Of a stretch of 64,000 nt of DNA, positions 26,402-35,251 are shown piece by piece; the first letter of the stretch is position 1, and the number at the start of each line of letters is the position of its first letter. The DNA comes from JBAXTE01 sp037130365. GTDB taxonomy: Bacteria; Bacteroidota; Bacteroidia; Bacteroidales; WCHB1-69. The DNA lies in the NCBI GenBank assembly GCA_037130365.1, contig JBAXTE010000018.1, positions 18,912-82,911 of the forward strand. The letters are read 5' to 3'. The notes under the pieces are model-generated. The model did no database searches. It was not told the origin of the DNA and was given only the letters and a program-made list of their open reading frames with translations. Both the position numbers and the translations under genes were made by a program.

Positions 26402-27571
26402 ATTTAAAGAAGTAGAATCAGAGTATGCTTTATATTGATGGTAGTTAAATTTTGCCTTCTCATGAAATCCCAACTTGTAATTTGCAATTGCCAAATACAA
26501 ATAATTATCTCTAATTTCGTTCATAGCACGCAAAGGCATTAATATTTCGAGACTATGAAGATAATAATTGATTGCTTTATCTAACACACCTTGAGCCCGA
26601 AGATTTTCGCCAATATAAGTAAGACCAATTGCAGTTTGACGCTTATCATCAACTTCTTCGGATATTTTAATGATATTTGTATACATTTGATTGGATAAAT
26701 CATAGCGTTCTTGTTGTCTATAAATACTTCCAACCACTCCAAGGGTAATCATCATACCTTCTTTATCCTCAAGACGTTCTTTTATCTCTAACGAATAATT
26801 TAAATATTCGAGTGCTAAATTATACTCTCCCAAATTTGAGTATGAGAACCCAATATTGTTGTAACATGTACTCATAATTCTCAAATCTCCGAAATAAATT
26901 GCCATAAACAAGGCAACTTTATGCAATTTTACCGACAATTCGTGATATCCATTATCGCTGATTACTGCGCTAATACTCACAATTGTGCGATTAAGCAATG
27001 AATAATCTCCAATCTTATAAAAAATTATAGCTGCTTTAAGGAATTGAGATAATGCCAATTTTGAATTTCCACGATAATAATAAACTACACCAATATTTTC
27101 GTATGTTTGCGCAATGGCAACTTTATCATCGATCCATTCTTCTATTTGAAGTGTTTTTTTGTAATACAAAAGTGCACTATCGAACTTGCTATTCATACTG
27201 TAAGACAATGCAATATTATTGCTACAATCGGATACCCCTTTCATAAAATGTTCGATATTAAAAAGCCCAATCGCTTTATGGTATGTTGCAATTGCAAAAT
27301 CGAAATCGGAGCGAAACATCGAAATCGTAGCAATATTTTTGTAGGAAAAAGCAATCCCTCTATTATACTTTAAACCAATTGATAAAGACAACGCTTTTTG
27401 AGAAATTGCCCAAGATTTTTCCATATCATGATCTCTTGATTTTTCTGCTTGAACTATCATTGAATCAACTAGGGCAATTTGTTTATTTTGAGCAATGACA
27501 CCTGAAATTCCTGCCAGGAAAAATAGATAAAGCAATACTATTAATTCTTTTTTATTGAGCATCATAACCAT
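26399..27571 (-). CDS. Secreted TPR protein resembling the sensor half of a Bacteroidota TPR regulator
   Basis: A 390-residue protein with a signal peptide (about 8-27, cleavage near IAQ) followed by a solid array of about eight tetratricopeptide repeats (for example SNNIALSYSMNSKFDSALLYY, YENIGVVYYYRGNSKLALSQF). Related Bacteroidota proteins carry, after a final Y..Y....DSL element, a coiled coil, a membrane helix and a histidine kinase or LuxR-type output domain. Here the chain ends at HQYKAYSDSTSLN, exactly where that part would begin. Either a complete TPR-only periplasmic protein or a truncated sensor. Confidence 0.85.
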   Translation of the reverse strand: MVMMLNKKELIVLLYLFFLAGISGVIAQNKQIALVDSMIVQAEKSRDHDMEKSWAISQKALSLSIGLKYNRGIAFSYKNIATISMFRSDFDFAIATYHKAIGLFNIEHFMKGVSDCSNNIALSYSMNSKFDSALLYYKKTLQIEEWIDDKVAIAQTYENIGVVYYYRGNSKLALSQFLKAAIIFYKIGDYSLLNRTIVSISAVISDNGYHELSVKLHKVALFMAIYFGDLRIMSTCYNNIGFSYSNLGEYNLALEYLNYSLEIKERLEDKEGMMITLGVVGSIYRQQERYDLSNQMYTNIIKISEEVDDKRQTAIGLTYIGENLRAQGVLDKAINYYLHSLEILMPLRAMNEIRDNYLYLAIANYKLGFHEKAKFNYHQYKAYSDSTSLN

Positions 27572-27603
27572 TAATTTTTCATTTTTTTCACAATAAATCC
27601 TTC

Positions 27604-28536
27604 TTATTCAATAGATAGGTAAGGAAATAATTTCTGATATAATTCATCATAAATCAAGGCGGCATTTTTAATTTGTGCGACTGAAGTGTATTTGCCAATT
27701 TTATTGCGATGAACTACGATTGATTTTGCCATATATAAATCAAGATACGGATGTTTAACCAACTCTTTTACATCCGCAGTATTGATATTTATTTTTGTAA
27801 TTTTTGATTGGTCAACGAACAAATATGGGGTAACTTTAGCATACCGCGCACTATCAATTCCATAAATTTCATTGAGTTGATCCATTTCATAAAAACCACC
27901 CAGTTTTAATCGCTGATTATATATTCTACGAGCCAAACTTGGACCAATTCCAGGAATTTTTTGAAGGTCGTTGGTGTCCGCAATATTCAAATCAATTTTT
28001 ACAGATGCAAATTTCACTTTTTTAGGAGTGTACTTAGGAACTGAATCTTGAGGAATAGTGATAAAGGGTTCAATAATGGAGTATTCTTCGGCAGAAATAG
28101 TATACATTTTTTGAAAATCTTCTTTAGTTTTGAACTTCCCTCCTTTTGATTCAAAATTTTTAATCGATTTAATTTGTTTATCAGAGAGTCCAATCTTTTT
28201 CCACAACTCTTCGGAAAGGTTGTTTGGATTAAAAGGAAACGGAGTCAAAACATTTTTGATTATTGATTTATCAACCGAAAAGAATGATACTTCATCTTTT
28301 TCGATCTTGCCCCACTTCTTGCGATTTTGAGCAATGGAATCGGCTAAAAACTTTTGTCGAGATTCAAACGTAATAATTTCTTTTTGAAAACTGGCAAAAT
28401 CAGAAGTTTGATTAATTGAAAGCTTAGAAATTACTATGTTTGAAGCAATTAGAATCAATACCAAAACCAGCAAAACCATAATTCCACGAGATTCTGTTTT
28501 TGCAAAGTCAAAAAAATCATTGATTTTACGCCTCAT
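27604..28536 (-). CDS. Helix-hairpin-helix (ComEA-like) membrane-anchored protein
   Basis: A 310-residue protein with one N-terminal membrane helix (about 18-35), a charged linker, and repeated helix-hairpin-helix units: about 85-140 (IGLSDKQIKSIKNFESKGG), 180-225 (IDLNIADTNDLQKIPGIGPS with RRIYNQRLKLGGF) and 250-300 (ININTADVKELVKHPYLDL). These resemble the DNA-binding repeats of ComEA. An anchored HhH protein facing the periplasm suggests binding of incoming DNA, but Bacteroidota members with this layout are mostly uncharacterised. Its start overlaps the end of the small NSS-associated gene by 11 bases, so the two are probably translationally coupled. Confidence 0.9.
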   Translation of the reverse strand: MRRKINDFFDFAKTESRGIMVLLVLVLILIASNIVISKLSINQTSDFASFQKEIITFESRQKFLADSIAQNRKKWGKIEKDEVSFFSVDKSIIKNVLTPFPFNPNNLSEELWKKIGLSDKQIKSIKNFESKGGKFKTKEDFQKMYTISAEEYSIIEPFITIPQDSVPKYTPKKVKFASVKIDLNIADTNDLQKIPGIGPSLARRIYNQRLKLGGFYEMDQLNEIYGIDSARYAKVTPYLFVDQSKITKININTADVKELVKHPYLDLYMAKSIVVHRNKIGKYTSVAQIKNAALIYDELYQKLFPYLSIE

Positions 28537-28657
28537 TATCCTCGTCTAAACTATTTGATTTAGGCTTCGCAACCAAAACCTTGTAAAAATAATAAACTGT
28601 AAAAGCAGTAACTGAAACATGAACAATCACCATCGTAATTAATGCACCTATATTCAT
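28526..28657 (-). CDS. Small membrane protein, probable small subunit of the NSS transporter (MetS-like)
   Basis: A 43-residue protein, MNIGALITMVIVHVSVTAFT then VYYFYKVLVAKPKSNSLDED and NEA. It is one transmembrane helix with an N-out-type short head and a charged tail. Tiny single-helix proteins encoded directly after NSS-family sodium symporters are known, such as MetS beside MetP in Corynebacterium, where they are needed for transport. Here it lies 86 bases after the NSS gene, on the same strand, and overlaps the next gene by 11 bases. The identification is by size, topology and position, not by detailed sequence match. Confidence 0.7.
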   Translation of the reverse strand: MNIGALITMVIVHVSVTAFTVYYFYKVLVAKPKSNSLDEDNEA

Positions 28658-28743
28658 AAAAGATTAAAATTGATAGTTTATAAATTCTAAATTGAGCAAA
28701 ATATTAGTAATTTGTTTGGTATCGATTCTTATAATAAGTCTTT

Positions 28744-30567
28744 TCATCCTTTGATTTTATGTTTTTTTGCTGCATAAAAGACCAAGAGACAAAATGCCAA
28801 AAAAGTTAACAATAAGAGCAATCGAGATAAGTCAATGTATAAAATATTATTTACCACAGACCCTTTAAAAATTGGATCACCAACTTTTACATTTTGCCCT
28901 TGATTAACTAGTATTTGATAATCTGAATTAACCTCGTAGGATTTGGAGGAAGCTTTTCCATTAATTGTGTCGTTTATAATCAAGTATTTCTTATCGTTTT
29001 TAAGTTCGATATTAGCCACCACTCCATTATTTTCGGTAAAAAAAGTATCAGAAAAATAAGACGAATTTGGACCAATATCTTTATGAATAATTTTACCGAT
29101 TACCGACTCTTTGTCTAAGCTCCAACCCGAAAAACCTACCTTAGACCAATCATTATCTTTAGGACCAACAAGAGCTCCAAAGAATATGATAATCAACAAG
29201 ATTGGGGTAACATACTTCATAATAAACTTATAGATATTTGGAATTTTGATATCAGCTGCATGATTTATTTCTTTCCATCCTTTTTTAAGTCCAAAGAACC
29301 AAGAGAAGAGAATGGTTTCGAGCATTGCAAACGTAAAAAGGGCAACTGTTCCGCCCCAATAGTCATATTCATCAAACACTCCTTTATCGAAAAACAATAC
29401 GGTAGGTAATCCAAGAATTAAAATCAAAATTCCAAAAGCAGAAGCAGCTTTTCCTCTCGACCAGCGATATTCGTCTTGGAAGAAGCCCATTACAGGAGTT
29501 CCCATAGCCAATGAAGATGTAATACCAGCAAAAAAGAGTAATCCAAAGAATGCCACACCGGCAAAAATTGCCATAACGTCTCCCCATTGTTGGAACAAGA
29601 AAGGCATCGTTCTGAAGCCTAAACCTAACCCTCCCATTTGGACAAGATCAACAACTTTATCAATACCTAAATAGCCAATGGCAATGGAAGTAATGATTGT
29701 TCCTCCTAAAACAATCTCCACAAATTCGTTCATAAAACCAGCAGACATTGCATTTAGTGCAATATCTTCATCTTTCTTTACATAAGATGCATAACACTGA
29801 ATGGTGCCCATTCCAACCGATAGAGTAAAAAAGATTTGTCCCGCCGCCGCAAACCAGACCTTCGGATCTGTGAGACTTGAATAATTTGGAGTCCACAAAA
29901 AGCTAAGTCCAACCATGCCATCATTAATTGCATTTTGAGCACCTGCTTTAATCATTGTGCCTTTAATTGCCAAAAAGATTCCAAAAACAATTAACAAAGG
30001 CATTCCAATTTTAGCAGCTTTTTCTACTCCTCCACTTAATCCACGACTTAATATCCAGACATTCAATGCCAAACAAAGTAAATAAAAGACTATAGCTTCA
30101 TAAGGAATACCGGTTGTAGAATGAGACACATCTAAATAACTATCAAAAAAGGAAGAGACATCCATTTGAGACATTCCTTCAAATGTACCAATCACAGAAT
30201 GATAAATGTACGACAACGTCCAACTTTCGAGATAACAATAATATGCCGCGATAGCTAAATTGGAAAAAACACCAAAAACACCAACGTATTTCCACATTTT
30301 CTTTTTATCCATTTTATCAAGAATAAAAGGCGTAGAATGATGTCCTAAAGTACCACCAAAACGACCAGTAGCCCATTCAATAAGCAATAAAGGAATTCCA
30401 AGCAACAAAAAAGAGACTAAATAAGGAATAATGAACGCACCACCCCCATTATTAATTGCTTGCACTGGAAAACGCAAAAAATTGCCAAAGCCTACAGCAT
30501 TACCAGCCATAGCTAAAATAAGCCCGATTCGCGAGCCCCAAGCTTCTGTTTGAACAGTTTTTTCCAT
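28744..30567 (-). CDS. Sodium-dependent neurotransmitter-symporter (NSS/SNF) family transporter
   Basis: A 607-residue LeuT-fold transporter. TM1 contains RIGLILAMAGNAVGFGNFLR (about 13-32), the unwound sodium- and substrate-binding helix of the family; TM6-TM8 regions include FFTLSVGMGTIQCYASYV and the GITSSLAMGTPVMGFF stretch. Following the core there is a C-terminal extracellular or periplasmic insert (about 480-575) with a lipoyl/biotin-like beta pattern (NQGQNVKVGDPIFKG) before a last membrane helix. Substrate is probably an amino acid. The added insert and the small partner gene downstream are both noteworthy. Confidence 0.93.
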   Translation of the reverse strand: MEKTVQTEAWGSRIGLILAMAGNAVGFGNFLRFPVQAINNGGGAFIIPYLVSFLLLGIPLLLIEWATGRFGGTLGHHSTPFILDKMDKKKMWKYVGVFGVFSNLAIAAYYCYLESWTLSYIYHSVIGTFEGMSQMDVSSFFDSYLDVSHSTTGIPYEAIVFYLLCLALNVWILSRGLSGGVEKAAKIGMPLLIVFGIFLAIKGTMIKAGAQNAINDGMVGLSFLWTPNYSSLTDPKVWFAAAGQIFFTLSVGMGTIQCYASYVKKDEDIALNAMSAGFMNEFVEIVLGGTIITSIAIGYLGIDKVVDLVQMGGLGLGFRTMPFLFQQWGDVMAIFAGVAFFGLLFFAGITSSLAMGTPVMGFFQDEYRWSRGKAASAFGILILILGLPTVLFFDKGVFDEYDYWGGTVALFTFAMLETILFSWFFGLKKGWKEINHAADIKIPNIYKFIMKYVTPILLIIIFFGALVGPKDNDWSKVGFSGWSLDKESVIGKIIHKDIGPNSSYFSDTFFTENNGVVANIELKNDKKYLIINDTINGKASSKSYEVNSDYQILVNQGQNVKVGDPIFKGSVVNNILYIDLSRLLLLLTFLAFCLLVFYAAKKHKIKG

Positions 30568-31100
30568 ATTGTAAATTTTTATGCAACTAAATTACATTTT
30601 ATTCTTCTGTTTTCAAAATATAATTAATCAAACTTTACACATTATCATCAACACACTTGCATTCTGACAAATAAATGATATTAATAAAAAAAGATAATGT
30701 TTTTAAAACAATGTGGAAAACCTTCTACTTAAATACTTAGCTGTCATTCTTGCCCGTATGGCGATGCAATGAGCTTGTCGAATTGTCATTTATATCAATA
30801 AAAAAATCTGTCGTTATATTCTAAATTTCCCGTAGGGAATTAACCTTATTTATCAAAAAGGGTTAATGCCCTATGGGCAAACAGTCATTTTGGGTAGTAT
30901 TTTTTTTATTGATATTTAAGCCCTATGGGCTATAAGAGGCCACAATATTCAAAAATACAACCAAAAAAACAATAAATATTATTCGATGAATATCACGAAT
31001 TGGCAAATATGGATACATATATCAGAAAAAACAAACTCAAATCTAAAAAATGTTTTGAAATGATGAATTATGATTATCTTTGTACTCAAATACAAAAAGA
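30568..31100. repeat. Gap with REP-like palindromes
   Basis: No gene is seen. TGCCCGTATGGCGATGCAATGAGCTTGTCGAA (30751-30782) resembles the core CGCCCTTCAGGCGATGCAGTGAG...TCGAA of the repeats at 43.6 and 44.6 kb. A second element follows: CCCGTAGGGAATTAACC (30829-30845) ... GGTTAATGCCCTATGGGC (30861-30878), with TTAACC/GGTTAA arms, and the palindrome AGCCCTATGGGCT (30919-30931). A candidate promoter for the TPR gene lies at the right end. Confidence 0.55.
31052..31080 (+). promoter_or_regulatory. Candidate promoter of the TPR-DedA-aroE operon
   Basis: TATCTTTG (31073-31080) fits the Bacteroidota -7 element, with TTTG 17 bases upstream (about 31052-31055) as -33. The ATG of the first gene is 20 bases downstream. 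Confidence 0.5.
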
Positions 31101-32522
31101 ATGTACGATAACTTCGACAGTCCTGACGAAAATGATGAAAAAGCAATAGAGGAGGCTCTAAGCAAATATAAAGAAATGGAAAGTGGAAAAGTTTCTCATT
31201 TCTTTGATAGCGAAGAGTTTGAAATAATTATCGATTATTTTATTGCTGAAAACTCATTAATTAAAGCAGAAAAAATCATCAACGATGCCCTCACACAATA
31301 TCCATCTCAAATGGTTCCGTTTTTGTTGCGTAAAGCAATCTGTTACGCATCTTCTAACCAAGAACTTAAAGCATTAGATATATTAACGGAAATAGAAACA
31401 ATAGAACCCGGAAATGCCGATATTCTTCTCACCAAAGGAGCCATATATAGTCAGTTGCAACGATATGAAAAAGCAATTGAAGAATTCAAAAAAGCATTAA
31501 AAGATTACGATGAGCTCGACGAAGTGTATTATAGCATTGCTCAAGAGTATCAAAATTTAGGTCAAACTGATAAAGCAATTGCATATCTAATAAAATCTTT
31601 AGTAGCAAATCCGAATAACGAAGCAGCAATATTTGAACTATCGATGGTTTTTGAGCTCTCTAGCAAAAGCGAAGATGCTGTTACTTTTTTCAGTAAATTC
31701 TCTGATGAAAACCCGATGATGCATTTATCGTGGTTTTGCTTGGCAATGGCTTATGCAAATGTTTGTTTATACGAAAAAGCAATCCAAGCATTTGATTATT
31801 GTATTGTTCTTGAGGAAAATTTTCTATCCGCATATCTCAACAAATGCAATGCTCTGATGGAACTAGAGCAATATCAAAAAGCGATAGATACATATCACGA
31901 AACAATGACAATTGATCCTGATAACAGCTACATATTATATTGTATTGGAGAATGTTATTTAGACATGGATGATCTTGAAAATGCAGAGAAATTCTTTTTA
32001 GATTCTATAAAATTCAGTGAGCTTTTTGCCGAAGCATGGGTTGGTTTAGCCTCTGTATATGAGGAACAATGCTTTTTTGATCGATCGATTAATTGTATGG
32101 AAAAAGCGCTAGATTTAGACGAAGATAATGTTGACTTTCTTCAATATATTGCTAAATTATATCACATCTCCGACAACTCTGAAAAAGCAATTATTTTTTA
32201 CAAAAAAGCATTGGTATTGCTTCCCGATAGCACAGATACTTGGTTGGATTTAGCTGAACTTTATTATGCAGATTTTGAAAACTTCAATCTTGCAATTGCC
32301 ACGCTTAACGAAGCAAATGTTGCTATTGGACATGTTGATAATGAGATAATTACTCGAATAAGTGCGTATTTATTCTTAAATGGTCAAATTGATGAAGCCG
32401 AACTATTTCTACTTTCAATTCAAGATACTGATTTCGATTATATAGGAAAAATACTCTTATATGATAGTACGCTCATCAACAACCAACCTTTTTGGGAGAT
32501 GGCAGAACGATTAAAAAATTAA
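31101..32522 (+). CDS. Tetratricopeptide repeat protein
   Basis: About 473 residues from the ATG at 31101 (MYDNFDSPDENDEKAIEEAL). There is no signal peptide, so it is probably cytoplasmic. A continuous TPR solenoid of about ten repeats spans residues 30-460, e.g. LLTKGAIYSQLQRYEKAIEE, AYLNKCNALMELEQYQKAID, LYCIGECYLDMDDLENAEKF. It is strongly acidic. The gene is followed by dedA-like and aroE genes with 41- and 23-base gaps. TPR proteins scaffold other proteins; the partner is unknown. Confidence 0.88.
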   Translation: MYDNFDSPDENDEKAIEEALSKYKEMESGKVSHFFDSEEFEIIIDYFIAENSLIKAEKIINDALTQYPSQMVPFLLRKAICYASSNQELKALDILTEIETIEPGNADILLTKGAIYSQLQRYEKAIEEFKKALKDYDELDEVYYSIAQEYQNLGQTDKAIAYLIKSLVANPNNEAAIFELSMVFELSSKSEDAVTFFSKFSDENPMMHLSWFCLAMAYANVCLYEKAIQAFDYCIVLEENFLSAYLNKCNALMELEQYQKAIDTYHETMTIDPDNSYILYCIGECYLDMDDLENAEKFFLDSIKFSELFAEAWVGLASVYEEQCFFDRSINCMEKALDLDEDNVDFLQYIAKLYHISDNSEKAIIFYKKALVLLPDSTDTWLDLAELYYADFENFNLAIATLNEANVAIGHVDNEIITRISAYLFLNGQIDEAELFLLSIQDTDFDYIGKILLYDSTLINNQPFWEMAERLKN

Positions 32523-32563
32523 GAATCATCAAATTATATTAACTATAAAGATTTTTTTCACTT

Positions 32564-33190
32564 ATGGGATTAACACAATGGATTGCTAAAGTTGCAGTTG
32601 CTATTATTGCCGCCACCTCTTACCCTGGAATATTTTTTTTAATGATGCTAGAAAGTATGGTGTTTCCTGTTCCCAGTGAAGCCGTTATGCCATTTGCTGG
32701 ATTTTTAATCGTTGACGGACAACTTTCCTTTTTTGGAGTCATCTTTGCCGCTACTCTTGGAAGCATTGTTGGCTCGTTATTATCCTATGCAATGGGCTAT
32801 TATGGCGGAAAACCATTCATCCTAAAATTTGGAAAGTACTTATTGCTCGACAGTCACGATTTAGATATTACCGAACGTTTTTTTCAAAAATATGGCTCTT
32901 TAACCATTTTTATTGGCCGATTTATTCCTATTATTCGCCATTTGATTAGTATTCCTGCAGGTATTGGAAAAATGAATCTGGTAAAATTTTCATTATATAC
33001 AATCGTTGGTGCAGCAATTTGGAACTCATTTTTAACTTATGTTGGTTTTAAACTTAAATCGAACTGGGAAGAAGTGATGAAATACAGCCACACCATCGAC
33101 ATTGTAGTAATTATTTTATTTGTAATTGTCGTGGGATATTATGGTTACAAAATCTATTCTTCTCGAAAGAAAAGCAAACGGGATATATAA
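32564..33190 (+). CDS. DedA-family membrane protein
   Basis: A 208-residue DedA (VTT/SNARE-associated) protein. Motifs: LESMVFPVPSEAVMPFAGFL (29-48, with the acidic Glu30 and Glu39), GSIVGSLLSYAMGYYGGKPF (67-86), and the conserved GRFIPIIRHLISIPAGIGKM (118-137, with Arg119 and Arg125). Several re-entrant and transmembrane helices follow. DedA proteins support membrane homeostasis; some are undecaprenyl-phosphate or phospholipid flippases. Which lipid is moved here cannot be told. Located between a TPR protein and aroE in a likely operon. Confidence 0.94.
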   Translation: MGLTQWIAKVAVAIIAATSYPGIFFLMMLESMVFPVPSEAVMPFAGFLIVDGQLSFFGVIFAATLGSIVGSLLSYAMGYYGGKPFILKFGKYLLLDSHDLDITERFFQKYGSLTIFIGRFIPIIRHLISIPAGIGKMNLVKFSLYTIVGAAIWNSFLTYVGFKLKSNWEEVMKYSHTIDIVVIILFVIVVGYYGYKIYSSRKKSKRDI

Positions 33191-33213
33191 AAAGTCTTTA
33201 AATTATCTTTATT

Positions 33214-33954
33214 ATGAAGCTTTTTGGATTAATTGGTTATCCCCTATCTCACTCATTTTCATCATCTTATTTTGCTAATAAATATAAAAATGAAGGAATT
33301 GAAGATTGTGAATATCAATTATTTCCTATTAAGCATATTTCTGAGATTAATGAACTTATTAAAAAAAACGATAATCTAGAAGGCTTTAATATCACCATAC
33401 CATATAAAAAGGAGATAATTCCATATTTAACCAGCATAAATTCAGTAGCCTCAGAGGTTGGAGCTGTAAACACAGTGAAGATTATCCGTAACAATGGAAT
33501 TATTGAACTTTGTGGATTTAATACCGATGTTATAGGGTTTGAAAACTCTATAAAACCGTTGTTAAATGGAAGGAATAAAGCCTTAATTCTAGGAACTGGC
33601 GGTGCAGCTTTGGCTGTTCAGTATGTTTTAAACAGACTTCATATTTCATCACTCTTTGTATCTCGTAATGCTGACAATGACAAAATTGACAATAATCTAC
33701 TAAGCAAAAAAATTCTTAATGAATACACAATAATCATCAATACAACTCCTGTTGGAATGTTCCCAAACATTTCTGATGCTCCAGAATTTCCATATTTGGA
33801 GCTAAATTCAAACCATTTATTGTATGATTTAATTTATAATCCAACCCTCACACAGTTTTTAAGAAATGGTGTTCAACAAGGATGTTCTATAAAAAATGGG
33901 CTAGAAATGTTGCAAATTCAGGCAGAAGAAGCTTGGAAAATCTGGACAATATAA
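33214..33954 (+). CDS. aroE: Shikimate dehydrogenase
   Basis: A 246-residue shikimate dehydrogenase (NADP), which reduces 3-dehydroshikimate in aromatic amino acid synthesis. GLIGYPLSHSFSSSYF (5-20) binds shikimate; TIPYKKEI (61-68) includes the catalytic lysine, GAVNTV (83-88) the asparagine, and GFNTDVIGF (about 99-107) the aspartate. The nucleotide-binding glycine loop is LGTGGAA (about 126-132), and NGLEMLQIQAEEAWKIW forms the C-terminal helix. Slightly short for the family but complete in all catalytic motifs. Confidence 0.96.
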   Translation: MKLFGLIGYPLSHSFSSSYFANKYKNEGIEDCEYQLFPIKHISEINELIKKNDNLEGFNITIPYKKEIIPYLTSINSVASEVGAVNTVKIIRNNGIIELCGFNTDVIGFENSIKPLLNGRNKALILGTGGAALAVQYVLNRLHISSLFVSRNADNDKIDNNLLSKKILNEYTIIINTTPVGMFPNISDAPEFPYLELNSNHLLYDLIYNPTLTQFLRNGVQQGCSIKNGLEMLQIQAEEAWKIWTI

Positions 33955-34203
33955 AATTTCCTTTTCAATTAATCTCCAAGTGTTAGAAATAATTAATTAA
34001 CAAATGAACATAAATTCTTTTATTTCATTATATTTGCATTGTTCTTCAGTTCATTAGTAGTTGATGAAATTAAGAATGAGGTAGAAGTTCATTTAATATT
34101 TTAATAATGTTTCAAATTACAATTGGAGATTTCAAAGTTTTATTTAAAAAAATATTTCCAATTCCAGAGGTTAATAAAAAAACTAAGTTCAAACACTTTT
34201 AAC

Positions 34204-35178
34204 ATGAAACACGCTATAAACATTATCATTTTCTTCAGTTTAGTTGTACTTTCATGTGCTACTAAAGCGCAAGCACCCGACTCCGTAGTTATATTAAAAA
34301 GTGAATCGGATACAATCCAAGATTTTACAAAATGGGCGAATAAAGGAGTTATTGGGTTTTTCCCTTTACATTTGCAACCTGGATTTAATGGGCTTTTAAA
34401 TTATGGTGTTGGGATACAAATTGTATTTGCTCTTCCTAAATGGGTTACTTTTAGAGGCAAAGCAATTTACAACATTTATGAAGGAGACAGAGCTTTGTGG
34501 CGAGATAAAGTATACACTAATGCCGACGAAGTTCAAAAAGGATCATGGGCAGAAGGAGGTATTGATCTCAATTTTTTCGACTTTAAAAACAAATCTGCAT
34601 ATACAATTATTGATTCCACCGAAAATTTTGCTGATATAGAATTTATTCAGCGTGAGTATAGGAAAGGCACTTATACTGACCGCTCAATTACTTTATCACA
34701 ACAAATTTATGGAAATTATTACCATCCATCCTCATTTTTATACCGTCCAGCATTGCGAGCAGGAATGTTACAATATAAATATGTTTATGTTGATGAATCC
34801 GCAAATCCAAATAAGTTGGTTGCAAATGTATTTATTAATGGATTTTATGGTGGATTAAGTTTTTCAAAAATTGGATTAGGGAAACCATTTTTTCTTACAA
34901 TGTATGCGGATATAATTTACAAACTCTCTATAAAAGTCTCTCCCGACCTAGGGGATGTATATAAAAATCAATCAATACCAAACCAAATTGGATATCGAGC
35001 TGGTGTAAATGGTGGTTCAAATTGGCTTGGTGGTTTGGTGGAATTTGGAATGGCACCAGGCTTAGAAAAAATGGAAACTTACTTAAAAGTTGGTTTGATT
35101 CTAAACTATCATTTGATACCAAAAAGAAAAAAACTTCCAGTAAAAGAAGAACCTATTGAGCCAGAAGTAACTCAATAG
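34204..35178 (+). CDS. Hypothetical outer-membrane-type protein
   Basis: About 324 residues from the ATG at 34204 (MKHAINIIIFFSLVVLSCAT), giving a signal peptide; an open frame to 34123 would precede it with 27 atypical residues. The mature protein has alternating hydrophobic strands (VGIQIVFALPKWVTFRGKAI, KLVANVFINGFYGGLSFSKI, PFFLTMYADIIYKLSIKV, YLKVGLILNYHLI) consistent with a beta barrel and a charged C-terminal tail (PVKEEPIEPEVTQ). A TATATTTG motif at 34029-34036 is a possible promoter, implying a leader of about 160 bases. No family recognised. Confidence 0.75.
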   Translation: MKHAINIIIFFSLVVLSCATKAQAPDSVVILKSESDTIQDFTKWANKGVIGFFPLHLQPGFNGLLNYGVGIQIVFALPKWVTFRGKAIYNIYEGDRALWRDKVYTNADEVQKGSWAEGGIDLNFFDFKNKSAYTIIDSTENFADIEFIQREYRKGTYTDRSITLSQQIYGNYYHPSSFLYRPALRAGMLQYKYVYVDESANPNKLVANVFINGFYGGLSFSKIGLGKPFFLTMYADIIYKLSIKVSPDLGDVYKNQSIPNQIGYRAGVNGGSNWLGGLVEFGMAPGLEKMETYLKVGLILNYHLIPKRKKLPVKEEPIEPEVTQ

Positions 35179-35251
35179 AAAAAAAAATTGAGATAATAAA
35201 TATAATTACCTAAACAAACGTATATTTGAATAATAATATTAAAAAAATACA

